Positions 11,101-24,200 of a stretch of DNA of 64,000 bases are shown here, piece after piece (the first letter of the stretch is position 1; each line of letters starts with the position of its first letter). Source of the stretch: Mustela lutreola (taxonomy: Eukaryota; Chordata; Mammalia; Carnivora; Mustelidae); assembly GCF_030435805.1 (NCBI RefSeq), contig NC_081305.1, positions 56,206,001 through 56,270,000 of the forward strand, read 5' to 3'. The notes beneath the pieces were generated by a model that saw only the letters and a list, made by a program, of their open reading frames with translations, searched no databases and was not told the DNA's origin. The translations under genes were made by a program, and so were the position numbers.

Positions 11101-11544
11101 TCTCCTCCTCCCCTCCCTCCTGGCAGCCAATGCTACTGGGGAGCCAGTTGCCATGACGACGCTCCATCCTCCCTCCATCCTCCCTCCTCCCACCCTTCCT
11201 CTGACAGGCTCTCTGCTCCCCCAATCCTGGCTGCCCTCGGGGGCGGGGCCCTCATTCTCCCCCCCATCCTACCCTCTCCCCCCCACCCCAGCAACCCTGG
11301 CTCCCCAGCTCCTCTCCTCTGTCCGCCTCTCCATCCCTTCATCTGTCTGTCCCTTCAAAGAGGGGGAGGGGGGTACCTGAGCCAGTAAGCAGCCCCTCCC
11401 TCCCCCTGTCCTGCGTCTCCTGCCCCTCTCCTGGGCCGGGGGGAGGCCAGGGTCGCGCGGGTCCCCATGGCTGGGGGCTGAGGGCCCGCCCCCCCCCTCC
11501 TCCCCAGCCGCCACCACCTCCACCTCCCTTCCATCCTCGACAAG
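11101..11544 (+). promoter_or_regulatory. LMTK3: LMTK3 leader / proximal regulatory block
   Basis: The block upstream of the LMTK3 ATG is C/T-rich. It starts with a polypyrimidine tract and ggcag (good splice-acceptor form, exon side from 11127), a CCAAT box at 11127-11131 and a near-perfect RFX X-box, gttgccatgacgac, at 11147-11160. It could be a promoter, a second 5'UTR exon, or both. There is no TATA box. Confidence 0.45.
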
Positions 11545-14500
11545 ATGCCTGGCCCCGGCGCCTTCATCCTCCTCGCGGCCGTCTCCGCCTCCGGCTGCCT
11601 GGCATCTCCGGCCCACCCCGGTGAGTCTGTCCGGCCATCCAGCTGTCCGGCCATCCGGCTGTCCGGCAGCCCCCACCCCCACCCCGGGCCTGCCCGGGGG
11701 TCTGTCCGCGGCGCCCCGGCTCCATCACCTGCGTGCGCGTCTCCCCGCAGCCAAGCCGGGGCCTGGAGAGCCGCGGGGACGGTGCGGCTGTCAGCAGGGC
11801 CTGTGGGAGGAAGGCTGGGGGCTGGGTGGGGAGGGGGTCCGTTTGGGCAACATGTGTGTGTGCACACACGCATATGTGTGTGCAGGTGTGTGCAGGGAGC
11901 CGGGAAGGACGGGGCCTCTGGGAGAATTGGGGGCAGAGGGAAGGAATACTATTTCTAAGGGGGACACAGCATAGGAGGCTGCCTCTAGCTTTTGGGGGAG
12001 ACCCAGAGCTTGCGGAGTTTCCCTTCACAGGGGCTTGGGCTGGGGACAGAGGACATGTGTGCTCCCCGAGGCCCTAAAAGAGACAGGCCTCAACCCCCGT
12101 AACGAGGGGATTCCAGCGCGGGGCAAAGACTCTTCTCCCCGCCTGCAGCTGGGGGGCTCATCCTCTTGCCCAAATAGGGGGTAACGAGACTGTCCGTTGG
12201 AGTGTATTTTAAAATCTGAGAGCTCCAGGCTCCACTATGACACCTCCTTCCCTCAGTCCTCACTGGAATTCATCCAGGCCTGCGGTGGGGTGATGGGGGG
12301 GGTCCCAGATTGGGGCGAGAGGAGGGACCCCACCCCCAACACAACCACCTGAGAGGGCCTTAAACTACAACTCCCACAATGCTGGAGGCCATCCGGCTCC
12401 TCTGTCAAGGAGTCCCTGGTTGCAGAGCATTATGGGAACTGTAGTCAATCCTGGACAGGATGGGAGGGGCAAGGATTCTGGGAGCTTAGGGCTTGAAGCC
12501 GGGACCCCAACCCAGCCCTGTGCCCACAGATGGATTCGCCCTGGGCCGGGCCCCTCTGGCTCCTCCCTACGCCGTGGTCCTCATTTCCTGCTCCGGCCTG
12601 CTGGCCTTCATCTTTCTACTCCTCACCTGTTTGTGTTGCAAACGGGGTGATGTCGGCTTCAAGGTGAGGTGCATGCGGGGGTTCTAGTGGGGAGGAAGAC
12701 TCCCGCAAGGCCTTTGCCCCCCGAGCCCAGGTGGCTGGTGGGGGAGAGAGGCAGTAAGTCTGAGAGCACCTTCTGGCCTGAAGTTCTGGCCAATCCGGAG
12801 TGCTGGCATGATCAATCGGGGGACAGTTATCAGAAAGACGGGGAAACACACAATCGAGAAGGGTGATGGCGTGTCTCAGCCTTGTGTTCTCCCACCCCTT
12901 ACCTCTCCCGGCCCCAGGAGTTTGAGAACCCTGAAGGGGAGGATTGCTCTGGGGAGTACACTCCCCCCGCGGAGGAGACCTCCTCCTCACAGTCGCTGCC
13001 TGATGTCTACATTCTCCCGCTGGCTGAGGTCTCCCTGCCGATGCCTGCCCCGCAGCCTTCTCACTCAGGTACTTCCACACCTTGACTAGGATGGTCCCAC
13101 GGGACAGGGGGCAAGTCCCGAGAGTCTTCCTCAGGGGCCAGGGAGCTGAGGTCCCCCGCAGCCAAGGGGAAAGACAGAGGTGGGAGCCGCAGAATCTTGG
13201 AAGCGGCCTATAGGGAGTCAGAGAGCATCTTGGTAGAAGCTATTGCTTCATCCAAAGCCAGATTTGGGGATTCTTGTGGGGCAATCGGTGGTGAGATCAG
13301 CGTAGATCTCAGTCTCAAAGGCAGCCAATGGCAGGTTGAAGTCAAGTCACAGGATCTTGAAACGCTAAAGGGAGGGATGGATTGGATGCCGGGAACTTGC
13401 GGGCAGCCAATAAGGAGGCTGAGATCCATCAGGGAATGTTGGGGCAGCCAATGAAAAAAGACTGGTATCGGCTTTGACCCCAGTCCTCACTGAATTGGAA
13501 GGGGGTGGTGATGGTGGCACTTGGGAGGGGAGAGAGGCTAAGGGGCCTCCCCTTTTTGCCCCCTCCCCACTCCCCAGACATGACCACCCCCCTGGGCCTT
13601 AGCCGCCAGCACCTCAGCTACTTACAAGAGATTGGGAGTGGCTGGTTTGGGAAGGTGAGTGGGGCTGGGGGTGGGAGGGAGGGGGGTCCATATGATCCAG
13701 GGCTGTGCTCCTCTTCTGTGTCCATTCCCCCACCCCCCCACGCCCTGCTCCCACCACTTCTCATCTGTTCCCTGCCCCTCAGCCCACCCAGCGTCCTCGT
13801 CTCTGTCCACCTCTCACCTGCTCCCACCTGCTCCATCCCCCCACACCTGTCAGTCAGCGCCTCCCTCCTCACTCCATTGACCACTCTGCCTCGCCACCTG
13901 GCTCTCCACGCGTCCGTCTGTCCATCCTTCCATCCGTCCCTGCATCCATCGGACTCTGGGCCCGTGAGTCTCACTCTGCATCTGTTGTTGGGGGACAAGG
14001 GCGGTGGGATCTGAAGGGAGAAGTCGGATAGAAGGGGGAAGCTGGAGCCATGCCGCGGGGTGGAGATGGTCCCGGGGCTGGGCCTGGGGCACATGCAGGC
14101 ACTGACTCCCTGGTCTCCCTTGGCCAGGTGATCCTGGGAGAGATTTTCTCTGACTACACCCCAGCCCAGGTTGTGGTGAAGGAGCTCCGAGCCAGTGCTG
14201 GGCCCCTGGAGCAGCGCAAATTCATCTCGGAGGCACAGCCCTACAGGTACCGGGGACTCTGGCGGCCCCAAGCTCCGGGTTTGCTTCTCAGGGAGGTGCC
14301 GTTAGGGAGTGGGAGGAGTCTCGCGTGCGGTCAAACCAGGTTTGAATCCTGGGTCTACTTCTTCCTGGTTGTGAGACTTGATGGACAGCATTTGCTTCTC
14401 TGAGCCTCGGCTTCCTCCTTGGGGCAGAGTCAGGGATATATTAAAGGAGGGGCAGGATGATGAGGGTGAGGGGAGGGCACGGAAGGTGAGCTAGAGGGCT

Positions 14501-15234
14501 GCCCTTCTCCACTCTGAACCTCAGAATCTTCATCTAGGTAGTGAGTCTGAGAAGCCCAAACGTCCTCATGTAGAGGGCAGCTGAGAGGATGTGAGATTTT
14601 GTGTTAAGCACTGGGTACATAGGGGTTGTTCCCGGCTTCAGGTCCCTGCTTGTGGGTGAGGAAAGCATCATGGACCCAAAATGGCCCTGAGGAGCTTCCA
14701 CACCTCACCTCCCACCCCTACTGGACTCTTAGGTCTGGGAAGGCAGGACCCTGTCCCTTCCCTGCTTGGTTTCCCCTCCACTCTAAGGACTTCTAGATAA
14801 GAACTAGATGAACATTTGCTGCATAAATGTCTCGTGAGGTAGTAATTGCCCCATCGGAGAACCTTTTTCAAACAGTTGTAAAAGTGAGGCATACCCTGAG
14901 CCATACAGACACCGGACTTTACCACCCTCATGCTCTTCAATCTCCCATGGCTCCCTATTGCCTGCAGAACAAAGTCCCATGCCTCTGTACAGCCCACACA
15001 CCCTGCAAGGTCTGCCCCTACTCCCTTCCTGCCCCTGGGCCCCTTGGCCCAGCCATCCTGGCCTCTTCACTGATCCTTTCCCATAACAGTCTCTTTCCTG
15101 CCTCAGGACCTTTGTCCTTACTGTTCCCTCTGACTAGGATATCATTCCTGGCTCACTCACCCCCAGCTTCAGATAGTGGGCTCCTTTCCCCTCCTCAGGT
15201 CCTGGTCAGAAAGGCCTGCCCTTACACACACGCG

Positions 15235-15265
<31 letters not shown>

Positions 15266-18200
15266 GGAGGGCCCTTGGCTGTTCCATCACACCAATTCGT
15301 TCATTTTCTTCCTAACACGTATTTCATTGGCTGGCTTGTTTGCCTGCCTCTCCCTAGACCCGTGCTGGCAAACACTAGCCACATATGGCTATTTAAATTT
15401 ATGTTAAATAAAATGAAATCAAATGAAAAATTCATTTCCTTAGCTACACGCAGCACATCGCAAGGGCTTAGTAGCCACATATGGCCAGTGGCTCCCATGT
15501 GCGACAGCTCAGATCTAGAACATTTCCACCTTCGCAGAAGGTTCTGGTGGAGAGCGCAGGATGACACTGGCAGCTCGGAATGGGGGGCGTCCTTCCACCC
15601 TGTGTAGATGCTTACTCAGAGAGCCAGCAACCTGGGACCAAGTCCCCACAAAACCACTGTTACCAGCTGTGTGACCTTGGGCCAATCGCTTTACTTCTCT
15701 GAGCCTCTATTTCCTCTGGATTCAATGGGAAACACCATCCTGCCCACCGGGGTGACAGAAGAGTATCCGATAGCAGAAGTGGCCAGCCTGGGCTCAGACT
15801 AGTAGGGGTCCAAGCCTTCCTCCATATCTGCCAACCTAAATCCCACCTTCAGAGCTCCAGCTGTCCCTCAAGTCCCCAGGACACACCGAGCAATTTATGA
15901 CCACTTTGTTCTCGTGACCAGGCAGGAGTGCGAGGCACAGTCCTCCCAGGTGGAGAAGGTTGGAACTCGGGCGGTGAGGCTGGGCACCAGCCCCACCGCA
16001 CACCAGTGGCCCCTGCCCCTGGCCCGACCGGAGTGGGAAAATTTCTCACTATACCCTGAAAGCCGGGCATGTTTTCACCTTTCTCCAGACCCCCAGGCTG
16101 GGAATCAGGACAAAAGCCTTCACTGGGCCCATTTTCATTGCACCTCCCCACCCCGCCCCCACCGTCTAGGCACTGGGGACACAGCCACCTACACAGAAAG
16201 TCCCCAAATTCTCGTCCTAGCAGGGCTCCCCCCCTAGTGGAGGAAATCTGCAATGGACAAATGAAGAAGGAAATTTTAAGAAGAAAATGTCAGAGACTGA
16301 CAAGTGCCAGGAGGAAAGCTCTGGAGGATCCTGGGGGAGGCGGGGTTGACTGGGAGGGATCGGTGGCGCAGGCCTGGTGGGAAGCATGTTCCAGGCAGAG
16401 GGAAGAGCAGCTGCAAAGGTGGGAAGGCAGGAAAATGTGGGGCGATATGAGAATCAAACAGTGTGTTAACATGGGAACGGAAAAGCCGTAATAATAGCAA
16501 GGATCGTCCACTGTGTGGCAGCTTCTCCCTGGTCTCATGAAATTCCTCTTCACTACTGTTTGAGGGAGTTACTACAGCTGTGCCCATTTTACAGCTGAGG
16601 AAAACTGAGGCAGGAAGAGGTGAAGTTATTTCTCTGGGGTTACACACCTGCCAAAGATGGACACAGGGGGCGCCCGGCCGGCTCAGTGGGTGGAGCATCT
16701 GACTCTATTTTTTTTTTTTCCTTAAGATTTATTTATTAGAGAGAGAGAGAGCATATAAGCAGAGAAGGGCAGAGTGAGAGGGACAGAGTATACCAAGCAG
16801 GCTCCACGCTCAGCCCTGATGCAGGGCTCCATCCCACCACCCTGAGATCTCCACCTGGGCTGAAATCAAGGGTGGGTCGCTTAACCCACTGAGTCACCCA
16901 GGTGCCCCAGAGCATGCGACTCTTGATCTCGGGGTCATGAGTTCAAGTCCCACGTTTGGGGTAGAGATGACTTAAAAAAAAAAAAAAAAGTGGACTCAGG
17001 ATTCAACCCTCCCCTTGCCCCCCAGCCTGACTCTTACCCACAGTGTGAGGCTAAAAGAGGGGGCTTGAGGGCGGTGACGTTTCTTGGGGAAATGATGTTG
17101 AAGCCGAGGACTGAGGGAGGGGGAGGACTGCTGAGTGGAAGCAGAACCGCAAAGGCCTGCGGTCTCAGTGGGTGCCTGTGTGTTTGGGGAGATGCGTGGG
17201 GCGTGGTGGGGACAAGTGATGCTGAGGAAGGGCAGGACACACCCAGGATCAAGACTTGCTCCGTCCTCGGGTGATCGGGAGCCACGGAGGGCTTTGTGCA
17301 GCGAATGGCATGTCAGAGACAGACCGGAGGCAGGGAGGAAGCTGAGAAGAGAGGCCAGGAGATGAAGAAGCTCCAGCCAGGCTTGGGGGAGGGGGTGTGT
17401 GCGGGGGTGGGGGGGTGGGGGGTGAGGTGAAGACGCAGGAGGGCAAGGAGGCACCTGGGGGTCTGGCCTGGGAACTGGGGAGGAGTGGGGTGGTCCTGAG
17501 ATGGGGACCCGGGGTAGGAAGCTGTGTGTTGAGGGAGCGTGAGTGTGGGGGTGTGGCCGGGAGCCGGGAGGTGGAGCAACATTTTGGTGTTGCGGGGAGG
17601 CTGGGGCGAGACAGGGGTCTGCGGTGGGACGGTGGCGGCTGTGCCCTGACCCTGCCGCCTCCCCACCCTGACCCCAGGAGCCTGCAGCACCCCAACGTCC
17701 TCCAGTGCCTGGGCGTCTGTGTGGAGACACTGCCCTTTCTGCTGATTATGGAATTCTGTCAACTGGTGAGGGTCTGCGGAGGGAGGGCGGGGTGGCGGGC
17801 TGGACGGGTTGAGGGCTGCCAGCAAGCCTGGGGGCCTGGGAATCTTTGGCAAAAACACGCGCGACGTGCGCTAACGTTTCCTGAGCGCTCACTGTGGAAG
17901 AGCGCTCGCTCGGTTGGCGCAGTCAACTAGCATGCGAGGTGGGTTCTCTTGTTGTGCCCTTTTAAGCCTCAGGGGAAACAGGCTCAGAGGGACTGCCCCC
18001 TGCGTGCAGAGGCCGCCCCCCCATCCTCACCTCGGATAGGCGGGATGAGTGGATCCCTGGAAGGGGGGGGGGGTCGTACTGACCCCATCCTGTCCTCCCT
18101 CCCAGGGGGACCTGAAACGTTACCTCCGGGCCCAGAGACCCCCTGAGGGCCTGTCCCCTGAGCTGCCCCCTCGAGACCTGCGGACACTGCAGAGGATGGG

Positions 18201-21200
18201 CCTGGAGATCGCCCGCGGGCTGGCACATCTCCACTCCCACAACTACGTGCACAGGTGGCTGCCGGGGGGTCCACGGGGAAGAGTGTGTGTGGGGTACTAC
18301 TTAAAGGAGGCAGGCGAGGCTATGAGGGTGGGAGGCAGAGCCGCAAGGAAGGGGCTCAACTACGGGAGAAAGCGAGTCAGGAGGGGAAGAACCTGGAGGG
18401 GAGGGGTCGGAAGAGGAGCGGGAGGAATCAGGAGAGGGGAGTGGAATCAGGAGAGGAGGAGTCTTAGGGGAGAGGGGGAGGAGCCAGAGGGGAGGGGAGG
18501 AGTCAGGAGAGGAAGATGCATGGAGAGGCGGGGCAGGGGAGGAGAAAAGCAAGGAAGGGAGAAGGGGCGGAGCCTACAAGGTGGGCGCTGTGCAGGCGAG
18601 GCGGGCAGTCGGTCTCAGGCTGTCCCCCGTCTAGCTTCACGTCCTTGCCCCGCCCCCAGCGACCTGGCCCTGCGCAACTGCCTGCTGACCTCTGACCTCA
18701 CCGTGCGCATCGGAGACTATGGGCTAGCCCACAGCAACTACAAGGTGGGGGCTGCCCTCCGTCAGGGCGGGGGGCGGGGGAAGGCCCCCCGACCCGCCTG
18801 ACCCGGCTCCGGCCCGCCCCCCAGGAGGACTACTACCTGACCCCCGAGCGCCTGTGGATCCCGCTGCGCTGGGCGGCGCCTGAGCTCCTTGGGGAGCTGC
18901 ATGGGACCTTCATGGTGGTGGACCAGAGCCGCGAGAGCAACATCTGGTGAGAGGGTCCTCCTGCCCCGGTGCCCGCGTGCAGCCTAGGGCGGCGAGGAAG
19001 GGGGAAGGGTCACGGGTCCTGTGGCTGTGGAAACGGAGGCCGGAGGGGAGGCCCCCAGGCGGGGCAGGGCCAGGCTCTGACCTCTCTATGCCCTCTGCTC
19101 CCCGCAGGTCCCTGGGGGTGACCCTGTGGGAACTCTTTGAGTTTGGGGCACAGCCCTACCGACACCTGTCAGACGAGGAGGTCCTCGCCTTCGTGGTCCG
19201 CCAGCAGCACGTCAAGCTGGCCCAGCCGAGGCTCAAGTTGCCTTATGCAGACTACTGGTGAGGGCAGGGCCTTACCCCCAACCCCTGACCCTCCCAGCTC
19301 ACCCCAGGATGTCCCAGAGCCTCTCACCTCTCGGCACATCACCCCCAGCCTCACTCAGCACTCGCTATGCCCCACCCCTGTTTTCTGCTTGGAGGTATCT
19401 GCCCCTTGAAAGGGGCAATCCTGAGGCAAGACTGGTACTTGAACCCTAGTTTCTCCACTGCTGAAACACCCCTGCCGCTTGCTTGTCTCTGATTCCAGAA
19501 CTCACAGCCCAGAGAAGGAGGCCGCCTAGCTATCATTTCTTTACATCTGCCTTACTGTCTGTCCCCCCCCAGGACCCCTCCTCCACCACCCCATCTGTCC
19601 TACACATGCCCTGGGTCTCTCCCTGCCCCCTCCACACACCTTCAACTCTACCTTACTCACCTGTGCCTCCCCCTCCCCCAGGTATGATATCCTGCAGTCC
19701 TGCTGGCGGCCACCTGCCCAGCGCCCCTCGGCCTCTGATCTTCAGCTGCAGCTCACCTACCTGCTCTCTGAGCGTCCCCCACGACCCCCGCCCCCACCCC
19801 CCCCACCCCGAGACGGTCCCTTCCCCTGGCCCTGGCCCCCGCAGCACAGTGCACCCCGCCCGGGGACCCTTTCCTCCCCATTCCCCCTCCTGGATGGCTT
19901 CCCCGGGGCCGACCCTGACGATGTGCTCACGGTCACTGAGAGCAGCCGTGGCCTCAACCTTGAGTGCCTGTGGGAGAAGGCGCGGCGGGGGGCTGGCCGC
20001 GGTGGGGGGGCACCTCCTTGGCAGCCGGCATCCGCGCCCCCGGCCCCCCATGCCAACCCCTCCAACCCTTTCTATGAGGCGCTGTCCACGCCCAGCGTCC
20101 TGCCGGTCATCAGCGCCCGCAGCCCCTCGGTGAGCAGCGAGTACTACATCCGCCTCGAGGAGCATGGCTCCCCGCCCGAGCCCCTCTTTCCCAATGACTG
20201 GGACCCTCTGGACCCAGGAGTGCCTGCCCCTCAGGCCTCCCAGGCCCCTTCCGAGGTCCCCCAGCTGGTGTCCGAGACCTGGGCCTCCCCTCTCTTCCCT
20301 GCAGCTCGGCCCTTCCCGGCCCAGTCCTCGGCATCAGGCAGCTTCCTCCTGAGCGGCTGGGACCCCGAGGGCCGAGGTGCCGGGGAGACCCTGGCGGGAG
20401 ACCCTGCCGAGGTGCTGGGGGAGCGGGGTACCGCCCCGTGGGCAGAAGAGGAGGAGGAGGAGGAGGAGGGCAGCTCCCCGGGGGAAGACAGCAGCAGCCT
20501 TGGGGCTGGCCCCAGCCGCCGGGGCCCCCTACCCTGTCCCCTATGCAGCCGAGAGGGGGCCTGCTCCTGCCTGCCCCTGGAGCGGGGGGAAGCCGTTGCT
20601 GGCTGGGGGGGCCACCCCGCTCTTGGCTGTCCCCATCCCCCAGAGGACGACTCGTCCCTGCGGGCAGAGCGGGGCTCCCTAGCCGACCTGCCCCTGGCCC
20701 CCCCCACCTCGGCCCCCCCCGAGTTTCTGGACCCCCTTATGGGGGCGGCGGCGCCCCAGTACCCCGGGCGGGGGCCACCTCCCGCTCCCCCCCCCCCGCC
20801 GCCACCTCCCCGGGTCCCCGCGGACCCAGCTGTGTCCCCCGACCCTCCCTCAGCCGTGGCCAGTCCCGGCTCAGGCCTGTCGTCTCCGGGCCCCAAGCCG
20901 GGGGACAGCGGCTACGAGACCGAGACCCCTTTTTCCCCCGAGGGAGCCTTCCCAGGCGGGGGGGGAGCCGAGGAGGAAGGGGTCCCTCGACCACGGGCTC
21001 CCCCCGAGCCCCCCGACCCAGGAGCGCCCCGGCCACCCCCAGACCCGGGTCCCCACCCACTGCCGGGGACCCGGGAGAAGCCGACCTTCGTAGTTCAAGT
21101 GAGCACCGAGCAGCTGCTGATGTCCCTGCGGGAGGACGTGACAAGGAACCTCCTGGGGGAGAAGGGGGCAAACCCCCGAGAGACGGGACCCAGGAAGGTG

Positions 21201-24200
21201 GGGAGAGGCCCCGGGAACAGAGAGAAAGCCCAGGGCCCGAGCAGGGACCCCACAGTCCTGGGCAGCGGGAAGAAAGCCCCAAGCCTGAACGAGGACCCGA
21301 GCCTCCCCATGAACGGGGTGACAGTGTTGGAGAACGGGGGCCAGAGAGCCCTGGGCATCGAGGAGAAGGTGGCAGAGAATGGGGGCCCAGGGACCCCAGA
21401 GAGAGAAGAGAAAGTGCTGGAGAAAGTGCTGGAGAATGGGGAGGTGACACCCCCAAGGAGGGAGGAGAAAGTATTGGAGAATGGGGAGCTGAGGTCCCCC
21501 GAGAGAGAAGAGAAAGTGCTGGCGAATGGGGGACTGACACCCTCAAAGATCGAGGAGAAGGTGTCAGAGAATGGGGGCCTGAGACTCCCCAGGAACATGG
21601 AGAGGTTGCCAGAGACTGGGCCTCGGAGAGCCCCAGGGCTCTGGGAGAAGGTGCCCGAGAGTGGGGTGCCAGCCCCAGAGACCTCGCTGGAGAGAGCCCT
21701 CGAGCCCAGCGCAGTGGCCTTGTCCCGGAACGGCGGGGAGACAGCCCCTGGCCCCACTGGCCCAGCCCCCAGGAGCGGGGTGCTGGAACCCGGGACCGAG
21801 AGGAGAGCCCCCGAGACTGGGGGGGCACCGAGAGCCCCCGGGGTTGGGAGGCTGGACCTCGGGAGTGGGGGCCGAGCCCCAGTGGGCACGGGGATGGCCC
21901 CCGGCGGCGGCCTCGGAAGCGGCGTGGACGCAAAGGCCGGATGGGTAGACAGCACGAGGCCACAGCCGCCGCCGCCGCTGCCGCCGTCGGAAGCACAGCC
22001 GAGGAGGCCGGAGCCAGCGCCGCAGAGGGCCAGGCCGGAGGTGGCCTCCTCCGAGGCAGAGCCCGGGGCCCCAGACAGCAGGGCCGGCGGAGACACAGCA
22101 CCCAGCACAGACGGGGACCCCCCCAAACCCGAGAGGAAGGGCCCCGAGATGCCACGACTGTTCTTGGACTTGGGACCTCCTCAGGGGAACAGCGAGCAGA
22201 TCAAAGGTGAGGAGGAGGCTGCTGGGAGCAGGGGAGCGAGGTTGGGGGGTCGAGGCCTGGCTCCTTCCGAGGGACATGGCTGAGCTGAGGATCTCGGGTT
22301 GCCAGGGAGCAGACAGGTCAGGCTGACCATAATGAGAGCCGGTCCTGGATCCTCCCCACCTGGGCTCAGATCTGGGCTCTGTGGCCCGGGACAAATGACC
22401 TTACTTACTTCTGTGTACCTCAGTTTCCCTCCAAAGACAGATGATGAGGATAACTCATCTTCCTAATAGGGCTGAGTGGCTTCAAAATATTAGGACTTCC
22501 GAAGACCCTTTGCAATTCCATTAGACTTGGGGGTCTCAAACTCAGATGCCCATGGGGCCAGACAGTATTGGGAAATGAAGGAAGCCATCCAGGAGAGAGG
22601 GGGTGAGGAGTTGAAGGAGATGCGGCCGCTTTCCACCTCCAGCCAGCAATGCCCACCTGGCATTGCCACATGGCTGCTTTTCCCTTTTTAACCGAAGTTC
22701 TGCGTGTTTTAATGGTTGAAGCCAATTCATGCTTACCTTCTCTTTGTGCCAGGCCCAAGCTACCCAAAGCCAGGGCCCAGGGAATTTCAGACTCTGCCCT
22801 GCCCTACACCCAGCGCCCCCCTACCCCATGCTATGGGTGACCTGAAAACTAGAAATGTCTTTTCTGGAAACTGAGTTTTGGTAGGAACACAGAAAGTGTT
22901 TTTTGTTGCAGAGGGGGATTGATTTAAGAGAAAGATGAATGGCCCCTCTTGAGTGGTGGGCATAGGGGCTGTGGCTCTACCCAAATCACCCAGAGGCCTG
23001 ATTTCCTTACGTAGTGATATGAAAGTTCTAAATGGCCACTGGTTTATATTGGTAATCTCACAGCCCCCCATGAGGGAAAGGGTATCCTCTGAGGGAAAGG
23101 TCCAGAAGGGGGCTGGGCACAGAACTTTCCTTCCTTTGAGCCCACGGTATTAGAACACTATCCCTTCCTTGAGATTGTTGTGGGGAATTTGTGACCAGCT
23201 GTGTCAGGAAGGGCTCCAGACAGCAGGAAAATATCAAGGGATGAGCAGCTAAGATGCTTCAGAGGATTGTGGGAGGAGGGGGGCACCGGGAGGGTGTTGC
23301 TGGGTGGGAAGATGCTGGGAATAGCCTGCTTAAAAAAAAAAAAAAAAAAAAAAAAGTGCATGACCTCCTACTTATCCTTCAAGACCCCACTCAAATTTCC
23401 CCTTCCCTGGGAAGCCTTCCTGATTTCCAAAGGCTATCACCTTGTCCTTCCTGAGAGCTCCTTGAGAGCTCCCTCACAGCCCCCAAACCCATCGCCCTGA
23501 GATGGATGGTCAAGGAAGGCCTCAAGGAGGTGACTTTTGAGCAGATGTGAAGGAAGTAAGCTGGGTGGTCATTGGGGGAAGGGTGTTTTGGGTGGGGGGC
23601 ACCTAGATGGGCACTAACTTGGCATGCTTGGGGAAAAGCAAGAGGCCAGTGAAGCTGGGATGGAATGAACGAAGGGAGGAGAGCGACCCCATCCACACCC
23701 AGTCTTTTTCCCTGCTCTGCCTTGACCCTCTTGTCATCCCCACCCTTGCCCCCACAGGGCCTGTCCCACATTTACTGGTGCACTAATGGAGGAATGAGTG
23801 GCCCCTGTTAATTTCCTGGTGAGGGGACAGAGACTCAGAGAGGTGGATTTCCTTGCCCAGGGGGAAAAAAGTGAGCAAGTAGGCTTGGGATTTGAAGCCA
23901 GGTTTCCTCCTCCAGGGACCTGGAGTCCTTACCTTCTTTTTAGCAGGCCGAGATCAGGGAGTCTTAGAAGTGGGGGAAAAGAAACCTTGAGATGATTAGA
24001 CACTCCAGTTTTGTCTGGCAGTTGAGGACCAGAGAGGGAAAGTACCTTGGTCAACATCACATAGCACAGAACATTCATTCATTAATCCCACAAATATTGC
24101 CTGAGTACTTCTGAGTGCTTGGGGATGCAGCCAGAACGAGCCCGAGTCAAGTCCGTTCTGTGGCAAGGCAAACATGAATCACATGACCACAGAAATACAG

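Noticed and set aside
18254-18660. Possible loss of the LMTK3 catalytic HRD motif
   Set aside because: HSD in place of HRD is normal for the LMTK family as I recall it. The catalytic Asp is present across the exon 7/8 junction.
20737-22155. 472-codon and 343-codon open frames on the minus strand of LMTK3 exon 11
   Set aside because: They are mirror frames of a GC-rich coding exon with G/C wobble bases. There is no splice, promoter or family evidence on that strand.
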